Below are positions 1 through 9,430 of a stretch of 47,922 bases of DNA, piece by piece. The notes beneath the pieces were generated by a model that saw nothing but the letters and a program-made list of their open reading frames with translations, was not told where the DNA came from and did not search any database. Made by a program: the position numbers and the translations under genes. Source of the stretch: Comamonadaceae bacterium (GTDB lineage: Bacteria > Pseudomonadota > Gammaproteobacteria > Burkholderiales > Burkholderiaceae_C). The stretch is from positions 1-47,922 of the forward strand of contig VIKI01000096.1 of assembly GCA_008080595.1 (NCBI GenBank), read 5' to 3'. The first letter of the stretch is position 1. Each line of letters starts with the position of its first letter.

Positions 1-203
1 GGCGCATGCCACCATGACCACACCACCCAGAAACCGGTCACACAGATCGCAAGCATGGCGAACACTTGATGCCACCCAAGCGTATCCACCGCCAGACACC
101 AAGCCACAAAAGCTAGCAGCTCGCACCCCAGCAACACCCCTATCATCGCCCCTTGAAATGAGGAACGCCCCACCGGGAAAGCAACCGCTGGGGCGTTATG
201 CAT
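1..203 (-). CDS. Small membrane protein, 3' end outside window
   Basis: On the minus strand an open frame starts at an ATG at 203 (an in-frame TGA lies three codons upstream, and no other start lies between) and runs 67 codons to the window edge without a stop. The visible product has two hydrophobic stretches, around residues 19-38 (GVLLGCELLAFVAWCLAV) and 45-64 (HQVFAMLAICVTGFWVVW), separated by a short polar loop, so an inner-membrane hairpin is likely. It follows fabF by 41 bases on the same strand. In many betaproteobacteria a small membrane protein lies between fabF and the rpoE/rse genes; a YgfX-like identity is possible but not demonstrable from this fragment. The function is unknown. 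Confidence 0.55.
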   Translation of the reverse strand, partial: MHNAPAVAFPVGRSSFQGAMIGVLLGCELLAFVAWCLAVDTLGWHQVFAMLAICVTGFWVVWSWWHA

Positions 204-244
204 GGCAAATCAAGGTGAAGCTGTCGGACTGTGCCGAACAGCCA

Positions 245-1492
245 TCAAGGTGCGCGTTTAAACACCAGAGACCCGTTGGTGCCGCCAAAACCGAAATTGT
301 TTTTGACTGCCACGTCGATTTTCATGTCGCGGGCGGTATTGGCACAGTAATCCAGATCACATTCAGGGTCTTGATTGAAGATGTTGATGGTCGGCGGACT
401 CTTTTGATGATGCAAGGCCAGCACGGTCACCACAGACTCCAAACCACCAGCACCACCCAGCAAATGGCCCGTCATGGATTTGGTGGAGTTCACCACCACT
501 TTTTTAGCCTGATCACCCAATGCAGCTTTGATGGCATTGGATTCATTGGTATCGCCTAAAGGAGTGGACGTACCGTGGGCATTCACGTAGTCGACCTGAT
601 CGGCATTCAGGCCCGCATTGTTCAAAGCGCTGACAATGGCGCGGCGCGGGCCGTCCATGTTGGGAGCCGTCATGTGACCGGCATCGGCACTCATGCCAAA
701 ACCAGCCAATTCAGCATAAATTTTGGCACCACGGGCTTTGGCGTGTTCGTATTCTTCCAGCACCATCACGCCCGCACCTTCCCCAAGCACAAAACCGTCC
801 CGGTCTTTGTCCCAGGGCCTGGAAGCGGTCGTGGGGTCATCGTTGCGGGTGCTCAAGGCCCGCATGGCGGCAAAACCACCCACGCCCAGGGGGGATACGG
901 CAGCTTCGGAACCACCGGCAATGACCACATCGGCATCACCATATTCGATCATGCGTCCAGCTTGACCAATGCAATGCAAACCGGTGGTGCAGGCAGTCAC
1001 GATCGCCAAATTGGGGCCTTTGAAGCCATAGCGAATGGAGACATGACCGGCAATCATGTTGATGATGGTGGAGGGCACAAAAAACGGCGATATCCGGCGT
1101 GCACCACGCTGAACATATTCGGCGTGTACGTTCTCGATCATCGGCAAGCCGCCAATGCCAGAACCGATCACGCAGGCGATGCGGGTTGCCAGCTCTTCAC
1201 TCAAAGCCTCACCCGTGGGTAGCCCTGAATCGGCCACGGCTTGGGCAGCAGCGGCCACGCCATAGTGAATGAAGGTGTCCATGGTGCGTGCTTCTTTGGC
1301 ACTCATGTAGGACTCAATATCAAAACCTTTGACTTCACCTGCAATTTTGCAGTTGAAAGTAGAGGCATCAAACTTGGTGATCAAGCCTACGCCCGACTGA
1401 CCAGCCAGCAAATTGGCCCAGGTTGTGTCAACCGTGTTTCCAACGGGACTGACACAACCCAAACCGGTGACAACAACACGACGACGGGACAT
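245..1492 (-). CDS. fabF: 3-oxoacyl-ACP synthase II (KAS II)
   Basis: Condensing enzyme that elongates acyl-ACP with malonyl-ACP in type II fatty acid synthesis; cytosolic. The start is taken at the ATG at 1492 ([10 protein letters not shown]), giving 415 residues, the usual FabF length. An upstream in-frame TTG exists but would add only three residues. The thiolase-fold catalytic triad is visible: Cys near residue 168 in [11 protein letters not shown], His in [11 protein letters not shown] and His in [12 protein letters not shown]. Last recognisable gene of the fab operon, about 150 bases downstream of acpP, an arrangement that lets acpP be expressed at higher level than its neighbours. Identification is secure. 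Confidence 0.96.
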   Translation of the reverse strand: MSRRRVVVTGLGCVSPVGNTVDTTWANLLAGQSGVGLITKFDASTFNCKIAGEVKGFDIESYMSAKEARTMDTFIHYGVAAAAQAVADSGLPTGEALSEELATRIACVIGSGIGGLPMIENVHAEYVQRGARRISPFFVPSTIINMIAGHVSIRYGFKGPNLAIVTACTTGLHCIGQAGRMIEYGDADVVIAGGSEAAVSPLGVGGFAAMRALSTRNDDPTTASRPWDKDRDGFVLGEGAGVMVLEEYEHAKARGAKIYAELAGFGMSADAGHMTAPNMDGPRRAIVSALNNAGLNADQVDYVNAHGTSTPLGDTNESNAIKAALGDQAKKVVVNSTKSMTGHLLGGAGGLESVVTVLALHHQKSPPTINIFNQDPECDLDYCANTARDMKIDVAVKNNFGFGGTNGSLVFKRAP

Positions 1493-1646
1493 AGGGATCA
1501 ACAGTCAGTGGTTTGTGTAAACAAGCACAGCCCTCGACAAGTGGCTGGCTGAGAAATGGGGGTCGTCAGTGAAGACTGCAAGGGACTCATCACCTCAGCT
1601 TCACTGACATCTGCGGCGACCTTAGAGATAACCGCAAAACAAAGAC

Positions 1647-1922
<276 letters not shown>

Positions 1923-1996
1923 TTAGCCGGGCTTGAAAATGATTTTTCAGACTGACGACCAACTCAAAAAACACAGCTGTTTATAAGCGATGTCGC

Positions 1997-2743
1997 TTAC
2001 ATGTACATGCCGCCGTTCACATGCAATTCTTGTCCGGTGACATAAGCCGCCTGGGGTGAGGCCAAATAAGCCACCGCATGCGCAATGTCAGAGGGCTTGC
2101 CCAAATGACCCAGAGGGATTTGGGTCAGCAGTGCCTTTTGCTGCTCATCGGCCAATTGTGCCGTCATGTCGGTTTCAATGAAGCCCGGTGCCACACAGTT
2201 CACGGTGATGTTGCGTGAACCCAGTTCACGCGCCAAGGCACGGGTCATGCCTGCTACACCGGCTTTGGCCGCTGCGTAGTTGGCCTGCCCTGGGTTGCCG
2301 CTGGCCCCGACCACCGAGGTGATGCTGATGATGCGGCCATAACGCTGTTTCATCATCGTGCGCATCACCGCCCGACTCATGCGGAAAACGGCTTTGAGGT
2401 TGGTATCCAGCACCGCATCCCATTCGTCGTCTTTCATACGCATGGTCAGGTTGTCACGGGTGATGCCTGCGTTATTGACCAAAATCTGCAAACCACCATG
2501 CTCTTTCACCACACTGTCTATCAGAGCATCAATCCCTGCCGGGTCGTTGACATTCAGCGCCCGCCCGCTGCAACCAGGATAAGCGGACAAGGTTTGCGAC
2601 AACTTGGAAGCACCTTCTTCCGTGGTGGCTGTACCAATCACTTTCAGGCCACGTTTGGCCAACTCAAGTGCAATGGCGGCGCCAATGCCACGCGAGGCCC
2701 CGGTCACCACAGCCACTTGGCCTTCAAATTTGATCTCAGTCAT
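1997..2743 (-). CDS. fabG: 3-oxoacyl-ACP reductase
   Basis: NADPH-dependent reduction of 3-oxoacyl-ACP in fatty acid elongation; short-chain dehydrogenase/reductase family. The nucleotide-binding motif TGASRGIG is at residues 14-21, NNAG in the middle, and the Ser-Tyr-Lys triad in SITSVVGASGNPGQANYAAAK. The ATG at 2743 (MTEIKFEGQ) gives 248 residues, normal for FabG. A longer in-frame start would run into the fabD end and adds an untypical MYLKRKH segment. Four bases separate it from the fabD stop, consistent with translational coupling. Confidence 0.96.
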   Translation of the reverse strand: MTEIKFEGQVAVVTGASRGIGAAIALELAKRGLKVIGTATTEEGASKLSQTLSAYPGCSGRALNVNDPAGIDALIDSVVKEHGGLQILVNNAGITRDNLTMRMKDDEWDAVLDTNLKAVFRMSRAVMRTMMKQRYGRIISITSVVGASGNPGQANYAAAKAGVAGMTRALARELGSRNITVNCVAPGFIETDMTAQLADEQQKALLTQIPLGHLGKPSDIAHAVAYLASPQAAYVTGQELHVNGGMYM

Positions 2744-2747
2744 ATGT

Positions 2748-3704
2748 TTACGCTTCAAGTACAAAAGTTTTTACTTCAGCCAGGCTACCCAGGTCAAACA
2801 AAGGCATTCCTTGCAACTCAGCGTTGATGCGTTTGGTCATGCCCGCCAGCACCTTGCCAGGACCACACTCCACTAAAGTGGGCAAGCCGCGCGCTGCGAT
2901 GGCTTGAACACACTCAACCCAGCGCACCGGGCCGAAGGCTTGACGGTACAAGGCATCGCGGATTTTGGCCGCATCGTGCTCAACTGCCACATCAATGTTG
3001 TTGATGAGGTCAATTTGCGGTGTATTGAACGTGGTTTCTTCCAGCTTGGCTTTCAGCTTGAGGGCAGCTGGCTTCATCAAACTGGAATGGAACGGGGCCG
3101 ACACCGGCAAGGGCAAGGCACGTTTGGCCCCCATGGTCTTGAGCAACACACAAGCCTGTTCAACGGCCGCCTTGGAGCCCGCAATCACCGTTTGCCCCGG
3201 ATCATTGAAGTTCACCGCCTCCACAACTTCAGTGGAAGCCTCACCGAAGGAGCGCGTCACCTCGGCGCAACCTGTGACCACTTTGGCAGCCTCCAGCCCC
3301 AAAATAGCCGCCATCGCGCCCTGCCCCACCGGCACAGCCTCCTGCATGGCCTGGGCGCGAAAACGCACCAAGGGGGCAGCCTGAGTCAAGCTTAACGCGC
3401 CAGCGGCCACCAAGGCCGAATACTCACCCAAAGAGTGGCCTGCAACCGCTTGTGGCATCACCCCGGTCTCAGCCATCCAAACCCGAAAGGCGGCCACACC
3501 AGCGACCAGCATGACAGGTTGTGTGTTGGTGGTGAGTGCCAAACTCTCCTTGGGGCCTTCTTTGATCAAACGGCCAATGTCTTCGCCCAGAGCATCAGAG
3601 GCTTCCGCCAATGCCTCACCCACCTGGGGATGATCCAGCCAGCCATCCAGCATACCGACCGACTGCGAACCTTGACCCGGAAATACAAAAGCAAAGGGTT
3701 TCAT
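2748..3704 (-). CDS. fabD: Malonyl-CoA:ACP transacylase
   Basis: Transfers malonyl from CoA to ACP to supply the elongating synthases. 318 residues, starting MKPFAFVFPGQGSQSVGML with the typical N-terminal FPGQGSQ. The nucleophile serine is Ser91 in the elbow GHSLGEYSALVA, and the catalytic histidine lies in SAPFHSSLM near residue 200. A moderate Shine-Dalgarno (AGGAAC) precedes the ATG. Part of the fab operon between fabH and fabG; the preceding intergenic stretch carries a copy of the dispersed palindromic repeat. Confidence 0.96.
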   Translation of the reverse strand: MKPFAFVFPGQGSQSVGMLDGWLDHPQVGEALAEASDALGEDIGRLIKEGPKESLALTTNTQPVMLVAGVAAFRVWMAETGVMPQAVAGHSLGEYSALVAAGALSLTQAAPLVRFRAQAMQEAVPVGQGAMAAILGLEAAKVVTGCAEVTRSFGEASTEVVEAVNFNDPGQTVIAGSKAAVEQACVLLKTMGAKRALPLPVSAPFHSSLMKPAALKLKAKLEETTFNTPQIDLINNIDVAVEHDAAKIRDALYRQAFGPVRWVECVQAIAARGLPTLVECGPGKVLAGMTKRINAELQGMPLFDLGSLAEVKTFVLEA

Positions 3705-3726
3705 GTTGTTCCTGAATTTATAAGAA

Positions 3727-3766
3727 AATAGCTTCTAGCGCTTATAAATATTGCGCAAACAGCTAT
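3727..3766. repeat. Dispersed imperfect palindrome, copy 1
   Basis: Forty-base element between fabD and the plsX-fabH gene with arms AATAGCTTCTAGCGCT and TTGCGCAAACAGCTAT. The arms pair imperfectly around an A/T centre. It overlaps the stop codon of the plsX-fabH frame (TAG at 3763-3765). Related copies are at 18456, 23808, 28433, 29631, 33871 and 42738. In the operon transcript it could fold into a processing or stability hairpin; that role is inferred. Confidence 0.7.
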
Positions 3767-5652
3767 AGTTTCAATAGTACAGCACCCCAGGTAAAGCCCC
3801 CACCCACGGCTTCCAGCAACAAGGTTTGTCCAGGTTTCACCTGACCGGCACGCACTGCCGTATCCAGCGCCAACGGAATCGATGCCGCCGAAGTGTTGCC
3901 ATGCTGATCAACGGTCACCACCACCTTGTCCAGTGGCAACTTCAGCTTGCGTGCCGTGCTTTGCATGATGCGAATATTGGCTTGGTGGGGAATCAACCAG
4001 TCGACATCAGCAGCCTCTTTGCCCGCCTTGGTCAAGACCGCTCGAGCCGCTTCATCCAGCACACCTACCGCCAATTTGAAGACCGCTTGACCATCCATAC
4101 GCAGCAAGGGCTCTCCCATCACTTGGCCACCACTCACATTCCCCGGCACACACAAGATATCGGTGTACTGACCATCGGCATGGATGTCTGTCGCCAGAAT
4201 ACCCGGCTCAGTGGATGCCTCCAGCACCACCGCACCAGCACCGTCGCCGAACAACACACAGGTGGTGCGGTCTTTGAAATCGAGCAAACGCGAGAAAATT
4301 TCAGCCCCAACCACCAGGGCTTTTTTAGCGGTTCCTGTTTGGATCAGGGAGTCGGCCAGAGTTAATGCATAAATGAAACCACCACACACCGCCTGAACAT
4401 CCAACGCAGGCCCGCCTTTATTGCCAAGCTTGCCCTGCAAAATACACGCCGTTGAGGGGAAAACCATATCCGGCGTGGACGTTGCCACAATGATCAAATC
4501 AATGTCTTTAGCATCCAGGCCCGCAGCTTGCAAGGCTTGACGTGAGGCATTCAGCGCCAAATCACTGCTGTAAACACCCGTGTCCGCAAAGTGGCGGGCG
4601 CGAATGCCGGTGCGCTCGACAATCCATTCGTCACTCGACTCCAGGCCTTGAGCAGCCAGATCAGCCACCATATCGGCATTGGTCAGGCGACGCGGCGGCA
4701 AATAACTGCCGGTTCCATACGCCCGCCCCAAGGCGAACCCAAACGCCGTTTCATCGGCTGAGCCGTGGCTTTTGAAGACCAGTCCACGCAAGCCCAGCAA
4801 GGCTCCACCGTTGTAACGACGGTGATCCATGCGTTTTTTAAGCGCCGATATCACCGGATAAGCAGTGATAGCTGCAAATTTGGTGAAGATATTGTGGGAA
4901 AACTCCTTCTTCAAGAAGTCAACAATCATTTTGGCCAAACCTTCACTGGCTTTCAACGCCACATTGCCGACGAAGCCATCACAGACCACGATGTCAGCCG
5001 TACCCTTGAAAATATCGTTGCCTTCGACATTGCCATAAAAATTCAAATCGCCCGACTTGGCCGCTGATCGCAACAACTCACCAGCTTTTTTAATCACTTC
5101 GTTGCCCTTGATCGCCTCTTCGCCGATATTGAGCAAACCCACAGAAGGATTTTCTTCGCCACTCAGCACCGATACCAAGGCTGACCCCATCACCGCAAAC
5201 TGCAACAGGTGCGCAGCCGAACAGTCCACATTGGCCCCCATATCAAGCACCGTGGTGGCACCGCCTTTGGCGTTGGGGATTTGCCCTGCAATTGCAGGAC
5301 GATCAATCCCATCGAGTGTTTTCAACAGATAACGCGAAATCGCCATCAAAGCGCCGGTGTTACCGGCAGATACTGCCGCCTGAGCCGCGCCATCCTTGAC
5401 CTGGGCAATCGCCACCCGCATGGAGGAGTCTTTTTTTCGACGCAAGGCCACCTCCAGCGGATCATCCATCGTGACCACTTCACTGGCCAGCACCACTTTT
5501 GCCCGCGCATGAGCAAAACCCGCCATACTTTCAGGCAAACCAACCAAAATCAGCCCCACATCGGGATGCCTATCCAGAAAATGTGTGCAGGCAGGCAAAG
5601 TGACACGAGGGCCGTGGTCACCGCCCATGCAGTCAACAGCAATAGTGATCAT
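3763..5652 (-). CDS. PlsX-FabH in-frame fusion (acyl phosphate synthase / KAS III)
   Basis: One uninterrupted 629-codon frame. Residues 1-312 are PlsX, acyl-ACP:phosphate acyltransferase for phospholipid synthesis: [15 protein letters not shown] start, [14 protein letters not shown] and [19 protein letters not shown] in the middle, [19 protein letters not shown] at its end. Residue 313 onward ([15 protein letters not shown]) is FabH, which condenses acetyl-CoA with malonyl-ACP. The FabH triad is intact: Cys423 in DVQAVCGGF, His in [11 protein letters not shown], Asn in [11 protein letters not shown]. Normally these are two adjacent genes. Here the last roughly 25-40 residues of PlsX, the spacer and the first 6-9 residues of FabH are absent. 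FabH ends normally ([13 protein letters not shown]). It may be a true fusion, a natural deletion or an assembly loss. Domain calls are secure; whether both halves fold is not. Confidence 0.9.
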   Translation of the reverse strand: MITIAVDCMGGDHGPRVTLPACTHFLDRHPDVGLILVGLPESMAGFAHARAKVVLASEVVTMDDPLEVALRRKKDSSMRVAIAQVKDGAAQAAVSAGNTGALMAISRYLLKTLDGIDRPAIAGQIPNAKGGATTVLDMGANVDCSAAHLLQFAVMGSALVSVLSGEENPSVGLLNIGEEAIKGNEVIKKAGELLRSAAKSGDLNFYGNVEGNDIFKGTADIVVCDGFVGNVALKASEGLAKMIVDFLKKEFSHNIFTKFAAITAYPVISALKKRMDHRRYNGGALLGLRGLVFKSHGSADETAFGFALGRAYGTGSYLPPRRLTNADMVADLAAQGLESSDEWIVERTGIRARHFADTGVYSSDLALNASRQALQAAGLDAKDIDLIIVATSTPDMVFPSTACILQGKLGNKGGPALDVQAVCGGFIYALTLADSLIQTGTAKKALVVGAEIFSRLLDFKDRTTCVLFGDGAGAVVLEASTEPGILATDIHADGQYTDILCVPGNVSGGQVMGEPLLRMDGQAVFKLAVGVLDEAARAVLTKAGKEAADVDWLIPHQANIRIMQSTARKLKLPLDKVVVTVDQHGNTSAASIPLALDTAVRAGQVKPGQTLLLEAVGGGFTWGAVLLKL

Positions 5653-5720
5653 GAATTACAGGTCGCCCAACAAACAACAATGACAAGCCCAATTTGCATC
5701 GGACTGAAATCTAAATGAAA

Positions 5721-5903
5721 TTAAGCTTCAGACTTGGTCTTGAGAACCTTGCGACCACGGTAAAAACCGGTCGGGCTGATGTGGTGACGCAGATGCGTTT
5801 CACCCGTAGTCGCTTCCACGGCAATACCGGGAACGACCAAAGCGTTGTGTGAGCGGTGCATGCCGCGCTTGGAAGGGGACTTTTTGTTTTGTTGGACGGC
5901 CAT
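5721..5903 (-). CDS. rpmF: 50S ribosomal protein L32
   Basis: Structural protein of the large ribosomal subunit. 60 residues: [20 protein letters not shown], then the conserved basic core ending [10 protein letters not shown]. The first 20 residues are the standard L32 signature. A strong Shine-Dalgarno (AAGGAGCGG) precedes the ATG at 5903. It sits between yceD and plsX, the classical order in proteobacteria that links ribosome and lipid synthesis. A terminator-like hairpin lies about 60 bases upstream of its start. Confidence 0.97.
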   Translation of the reverse strand: MAVQQNKKSPSKRGMHRSHNALVVPGIAVEATTGETHLRHHISPTGFYRGRKVLKTKSEA

Positions 5904-5955
5904 GTTCCGCTCCTTAAGGCTGTGAGCTGCCCGAATAGCAGCAACTGGGGTTGGT

Positions 5956-5980
5956 TAAAAAGCGCATATCAAGCATGCGC
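5956..5980 (-). terminator. Hairpin plus U-tract between yceD and rpmF
   Basis: Read on the minus strand, GCGCAT and ATGCGC form a 6-bp stem around a 7-base loop and are followed by TTTTT. This is the form of a weak intrinsic terminator or attenuator, about 40 bases after the yceD stop and about 53 bases before the rpmF start. It could reduce read-through from yceD into rpmF and the fab genes. Identified by eye only. Confidence 0.5.
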
Positions 5981-6022
5981 AAAGACTGCAGAGTATAACC
6001 CATGCTGATTCATTTCGACTGG

Positions 6023-6568
6023 TTATGGGCCTGACTGTTTTTTCAACCCCGCCAATACAGCGAACGGATGTGGTTTTTCTGAAGGTTCGGCAAAGTCAGC
6101 ATCAGCCACCGCCAGCTTGAGGCTCACTGGGCACACGTCGTGCCGGGGCACCACTGGCAAATCCAGCAAGATTTCGTCTTCAATCAAACCAGCAAGATCA
6201 AAATCCTGGCTTGCGACCAAGATATCTTCCAGTGACTCGTCGTCCTCAAGCTCGGCCTGTGCCTCGGTTTCCACAAAGCGAAAGTCCCGCTCAATTTGAA
6301 TCCGCTCATCGACAGGCCCCAAGCACCGCTGACAGGTCACCGGTAGACTGACATCCACCGTCAAGTGCATCCAAACTTGAGGAAGCCCGACTGAGTCTGG
6401 TTTAAGCTCGGAACGAACCGACCAACTCAAAGCATTCTCAGCCCCAAGACCATTGGTCTCATGCATTAACCGCTCGTAATTCAATAGCACATCTTGACCT
6501 GCAAGTTGCAAAGCCGTCAAACCCGCTTGTTTGACATCCAGTTTGGGTGGGGGTACATGTTGACTCAT
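6023..6568 (-). CDS. yceD: YceD family protein (DUF177), 23S rRNA accumulation
   Basis: 181 residues, similar in length to other YceD proteins. The family signature CQRCLGPVDE is near the middle, and a second cysteine follows in PRHDVCP. An acidic stretch rich in Asp/Glu (ELEDDESLEDI) separates them. YceD homologues are encoded just upstream of rpmF in most bacteria and are implicated in accumulation of 23S rRNA. That gene order holds here. The start at 6568 (MSQHVPPPKLDV) leaves 25 bases to the divergent maf start, so both promoters must overlap or lie within the neighbouring coding regions. Confidence 0.88.
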   Translation of the reverse strand: MSQHVPPPKLDVKQAGLTALQLAGQDVLLNYERLMHETNGLGAENALSWSVRSELKPDSVGLPQVWMHLTVDVSLPVTCQRCLGPVDERIQIERDFRFVETEAQAELEDDESLEDILVASQDFDLAGLIEDEILLDLPVVPRHDVCPVSLKLAVADADFAEPSEKPHPFAVLAGLKKQSGP

Positions 6569-6593
6569 GCCTGCAGTGTAAGAGAATCAGAGC

Positions 6594-7187
6594 ATGACTG
6601 AACACACCTTGCACCCTTTGATCCTGGCTTCAACCTCAACTTACCGCCGCCAACTTCTGGAGCGGCTTCGTGCCCCCTTCACGGTGATCGCACCCGATGT
6701 GGATGAATCCGCCCTGCCCGGCGAAACCCCTGTACAACTCGCCTGCAGACTGGCACTGGCCAAGGCACAAGCCGTTGCGGCCTTACACCCCAACAGTGTG
6801 GTGATCGGCTCAGACCAGGTGGCAGACCTGCATGGAGAGGCTCTGGGCAAACCGCACACGCACGCACGAGCAGTCACCCAATTGCAGCGCATGCGGGGTC
6901 AAACCGTGATTTTTCAAACCGCCGTGGCGGTAGTCTGCCAAACCCAGGGGTTTGCGCAAACCGAATTGGCCCAGGTCAAGGTTCAATTCAACCCACTCAC
7001 GGACGAAGAAATTGAATCCTATCTTCTCGCCGAAAAGCCTTACGACTGCGCAGGCAGCGCCAAAAGCGAAGGGCTGGGCATTGCCCTGCTGGCGCGTATC
7101 GACAATGACGACCCCACAGCACTGGTCGGCCTGCCCTTGATTCGCACCTGCCAATTGCTGCGAGCCGCTGGATTCAAGGTGTTATGA
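6594..7187 (+). CDS. Maf family nucleotide pyrophosphatase, YceF (m7GTP) type
   Basis: House-cleaning enzyme that hydrolyses modified nucleoside triphosphates to monophosphates. 197 residues. The N-terminal loop LASTSTYRRQLLERL and the motif VIGSDQVADLHGEALGKP match the YceF subgroup (SDQV), whose E. coli member prefers 7-methyl-GTP, rather than the ADTVV subgroup specific for dTTP/UTP. The AKSEGLGIALL C-terminal motif is present. Its stop overlaps the ATG of the next gene (ATGA at 7184-7187), so the two are probably translationally coupled. Divergent from yceD. Confidence 0.9.
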   Translation: MTEHTLHPLILASTSTYRRQLLERLRAPFTVIAPDVDESALPGETPVQLACRLALAKAQAVAALHPNSVVIGSDQVADLHGEALGKPHTHARAVTQLQRMRGQTVIFQTAVAVVCQTQGFAQTELAQVKVQFNPLTDEEIESYLLAEKPYDCAGSAKSEGLGIALLARIDNDDPTALVGLPLIRTCQLLRAAGFKVL

Positions 7188-7969
7188 GCATGCCAAAAAC
7201 GTTGCCCGCCACCCCAAAAGGCAAGCTCTACCTGGTTCCGGCACCCTTGGATTTTGGCTGCGGACAAGACACAGATTTGCAGGCCTCCATGCCATTGGGC
7301 ACGCTCAATCAGGCAGCTAGCCTGGCACATTGGGTCTGTGAAAACGCGAAATCCACGCGCGCTTACCTCAAACGCATTCACAACATCACCCCGCTTTGCC
7401 AACCGATCCAAGCCATGTCACTGGTGGAATTACCCCGCGAGGTGCATAAAAAGGGCGACCACCAAGGCAACTTTGATGCACGCGGCTTATTGCAACCGGC
7501 TTTACAAGGCCATGACATGGGCTTGATCAGTGAGGCGGGCATGCCTGCCGTGGCTGATCCTGGCTCCTCAGTCGTTCGGGCAGCCCACGACCTGGGCATT
7601 GGGGTGGTACCACTGATCGGCCCGGTGTCTTTGTTGCTGGCATTGGCAGCGAGTGGGCTCAACGGACAAAACTTTGCCTTTGTCGGCTATCTGCCACAAG
7701 ACGCACAGGAGCGCAGCACTCGCATCAGAGAACTTGAAGCCTTGACCCTGAAAACCGGGCAATCCCAGCTCTTCATTGAAACGCCCTACCGCAATTCAGT
7801 CATGCTGGCGGCACTCAAGCAAAGTCTGCAGCCCAATACCCGTTTAGCCATCAGCAGCGGACTCACACTGGTCAATGCCCACATTGTCAGCCGATCCATT
7901 CAACAATGGAAACAAGCCGCTGCAACACTGGATAACGCGACCCCGACGGTCTTCGCTATTGGCCGCTGA
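7184..7969 (+). CDS. SAM-dependent methyltransferase, RsmI-like (tetrapyrrole methylase fold)
   Basis: 261 residues. Motifs of the RsmI/tetrapyrrole-methylase superfamily are visible: GKLYLVPAPLDFG at the N-terminus, GLISEAGMPAVADPGSSVV in the SAM-binding region, and VVPLIGPVSLLLALAASGLNGQ. RsmI itself 2'-O-methylates C1402 of 16S rRNA, but this is a divergent, shorter paralogue with a changed first motif, so the substrate is not assured. It overlaps maf by four bases. The start chosen is the overlapping ATG at 7184; an internal ATG two codons on is also possible. Confidence 0.82.
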   Translation: MSMPKTLPATPKGKLYLVPAPLDFGCGQDTDLQASMPLGTLNQAASLAHWVCENAKSTRAYLKRIHNITPLCQPIQAMSLVELPREVHKKGDHQGNFDARGLLQPALQGHDMGLISEAGMPAVADPGSSVVRAAHDLGIGVVPLIGPVSLLLALAASGLNGQNFAFVGYLPQDAQERSTRIRELEALTLKTGQSQLFIETPYRNSVMLAALKQSLQPNTRLAISSGLTLVNAHIVSRSIQQWKQAAATLDNATPTVFAIGR

Positions 7970-7989
7970 CCCATCACACCGTTTTAACC

Positions 7990-9048
7990 TCAGTGCATGG
8001 AGGAGGTGGATTTCAAGGCTTGAATCGCCCCGGCCCCCATCGCCGCACCAAAGCGCTTGACCAAACGTTCCGCCACATTGTCACGACGGGTGTAGTCAAT
8101 GATGTCTTCGGCTTTGACAACCTCACGCGCGACAAAATTCAGGCTGCCCAACTGATCCGCCAAACCCAATTCAACGGCCTGCTGACCGCTCCAAAACAAG
8201 CCACTGAAGGTTTCAGGTGATTCTTTCAGCCGCTGCCCACGACCTTCTTTCACCACGGTGATGAATTGCTGGTGAATCTGGTTGAGCATGGCTTGAGCAT
8301 AGGCACGCTGTGTTTCGGTTTGCGGACTGAACGGATCCAGAAAACCCTTGTTTTCACCCGCCGTCATCAACCGGCGCTCGACCCCAAGCTTGTCCATCAA
8401 ACCAGTAAAGCCAAAACCATCCATCAGCACACCAATACTTCCCACGATGCTGGCCTTGTCAACAAAAATCTTGTCCGCCGACACCGCAATGTAGTAAGCC
8501 GCAGAGGCAGCGGACTCCTCAACCACTGCGTAAACCGGCTTTTTGTGAAGCACTTTGAGCCGCTTGATTTCGTCATTGATGATGCCTGCCTGCACCGGAC
8601 TGCCTCCAGGCGAGTTGATCAGCAGCACCACCGCTTGCGCCCCAGCGTCTTCAAATGCGGCACGCAAAGAAGACACCAGCAATTCCGCGCTGGCTTCTGC
8701 GCCAGAAGCAATTTCACCCTTGATCTCAATCACAGCCGTATGCGGGGTCGAGATATCTTGTCCGCCACCACTGCGACTCACACCCGTCCAGACGAGCACA
8801 ACAAATATCCCTAGCCAGGCAAAACGAAAAAACAGCCGCCAGCGACGCGCGGTACGTTGCTCCTCCAAGGTGGCAAAAGCCAATCTCTCCAGCGTCGAGC
8901 GCTCCCACCCCTGGGCTTCAGATGCCACGCCATCCGCTCCATTTTTCGTAGCTTTTTGCGCTGTGTTATCAAGTGATTCAGCCATTTTTTGGTGAGATTC
9001 AAGCGCTGGCGCTGAGGGCTCATGGCCGGGAGTAACAGGATCATTCAT
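7990..9048 (-). CDS. sppA: S49 family signal peptide peptidase (SppA-like)
   Basis: Membrane serine peptidase thought to degrade cleaved signal peptides. 352 residues from the ATG at 9048 (MNDPVTPGHEPS). A long hydrophilic N-terminus is followed by one membrane helix near residues 75-93 (FFRFAWLGIFVVLVW), then the Clp-fold peptidase domain. INSPGGSPVQAG is the substrate-binding loop, the serine is in ESAASAAYYIAVSADKI (usual SGGYY changed to SAAYY), and the general-base lysine is in TAGENKGFLDPFS. This is the short single-domain form. Its start overlaps the end of the Rieske gene by 8 bases. The N-terminal linker (8943-8975) may hold a worn copy of the dispersed repeat. Confidence 0.88.
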   Translation of the reverse strand: MNDPVTPGHEPSAPALESHQKMAESLDNTAQKATKNGADGVASEAQGWERSTLERLAFATLEEQRTARRWRLFFRFAWLGIFVVLVWTGVSRSGGGQDISTPHTAVIEIKGEIASGAEASAELLVSSLRAAFEDAGAQAVVLLINSPGGSPVQAGIINDEIKRLKVLHKKPVYAVVEESAASAAYYIAVSADKIFVDKASIVGSIGVLMDGFGFTGLMDKLGVERRLMTAGENKGFLDPFSPQTETQRAYAQAMLNQIHQQFITVVKEGRGQRLKESPETFSGLFWSGQQAVELGLADQLGSLNFVAREVVKAEDIIDYTRRDNVAERLVKRFGAAMGAGAIQALKSTSSMH

Positions 9049-9430
9049 GAATAATTGCCGTTTGAAATTTCTCTGAAGTATGCCAGTGCACCAGACCATC
9101 AGACTCTGACACCTCAATTTTGACCAATCCGCCGCGGCAAGGCCCCATGCGACAGTGCCCGGTTTCGGGCGCATACAAAGCACCGTGCGTGGCACACATC
9201 AGCCAATGCCCCGTGGTATCAAAAAACTCATTGGGCTGGTAATCCATTTCCATGGGCACATGGCTGCAACGGTTCAAGTAGGCCACCACTTTTCCCTGGT
9301 AACGTACCGCAAAGGCCGCTTCGCTGCGGCCGAAATACAGCACCTCAAACGGTACGGCCCGTTGACTGTCTACCAGATCGGCCGAATGGCACAAAAAAAC
9401 CGTTTTCAGCACATGCCTATCCTCAGACAT
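9041..9430 (-). CDS. Rieske-type [2Fe-2S] protein
   Basis: 129-residue single-domain protein. The Rieske cluster ligands are present as Cys-X-His in NRCSHVPMEMDY and Cys-X2-His in LMCATHGALY, followed by a glycine-rich loop (MGPCRGGL). No signal peptide or membrane helix, so it is a soluble ferredoxin-like Rieske protein; the redox partner is unknown. Its start overlaps the stop of the HAD gene (9423-9430) and its end overlaps the sppA start, a compact co-transcribed order that is frequent in Comamonadaceae (rluC, HAD phosphatase, Rieske, sppA). Confidence 0.88.
   Translation of the reverse strand: MSEDRHVLKTVFLCHSADLVDSQRAVPFEVLYFGRSEAAFAVRYQGKVVAYLNRCSHVPMEMDYQPNEFFDTTGHWLMCATHGALYAPETGHCRMGPCRGGLVKIEVSESDGLVHWHTSEKFQTAIIHE

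Noticed and set aside
575-1222. Long open frame on the plus strand opposite fabF
   Set aside because: It is the shadow of fabF in a G+C-rich, codon-biased gene; the product has no recognisable motifs and no ribosome site.
7990-9195. Longer start for the S49 peptidase at 9195
   Set aside because: The extra 49 residues are read from the Rieske gene in another frame; the ATG at 9048 gives the usual N-terminus.
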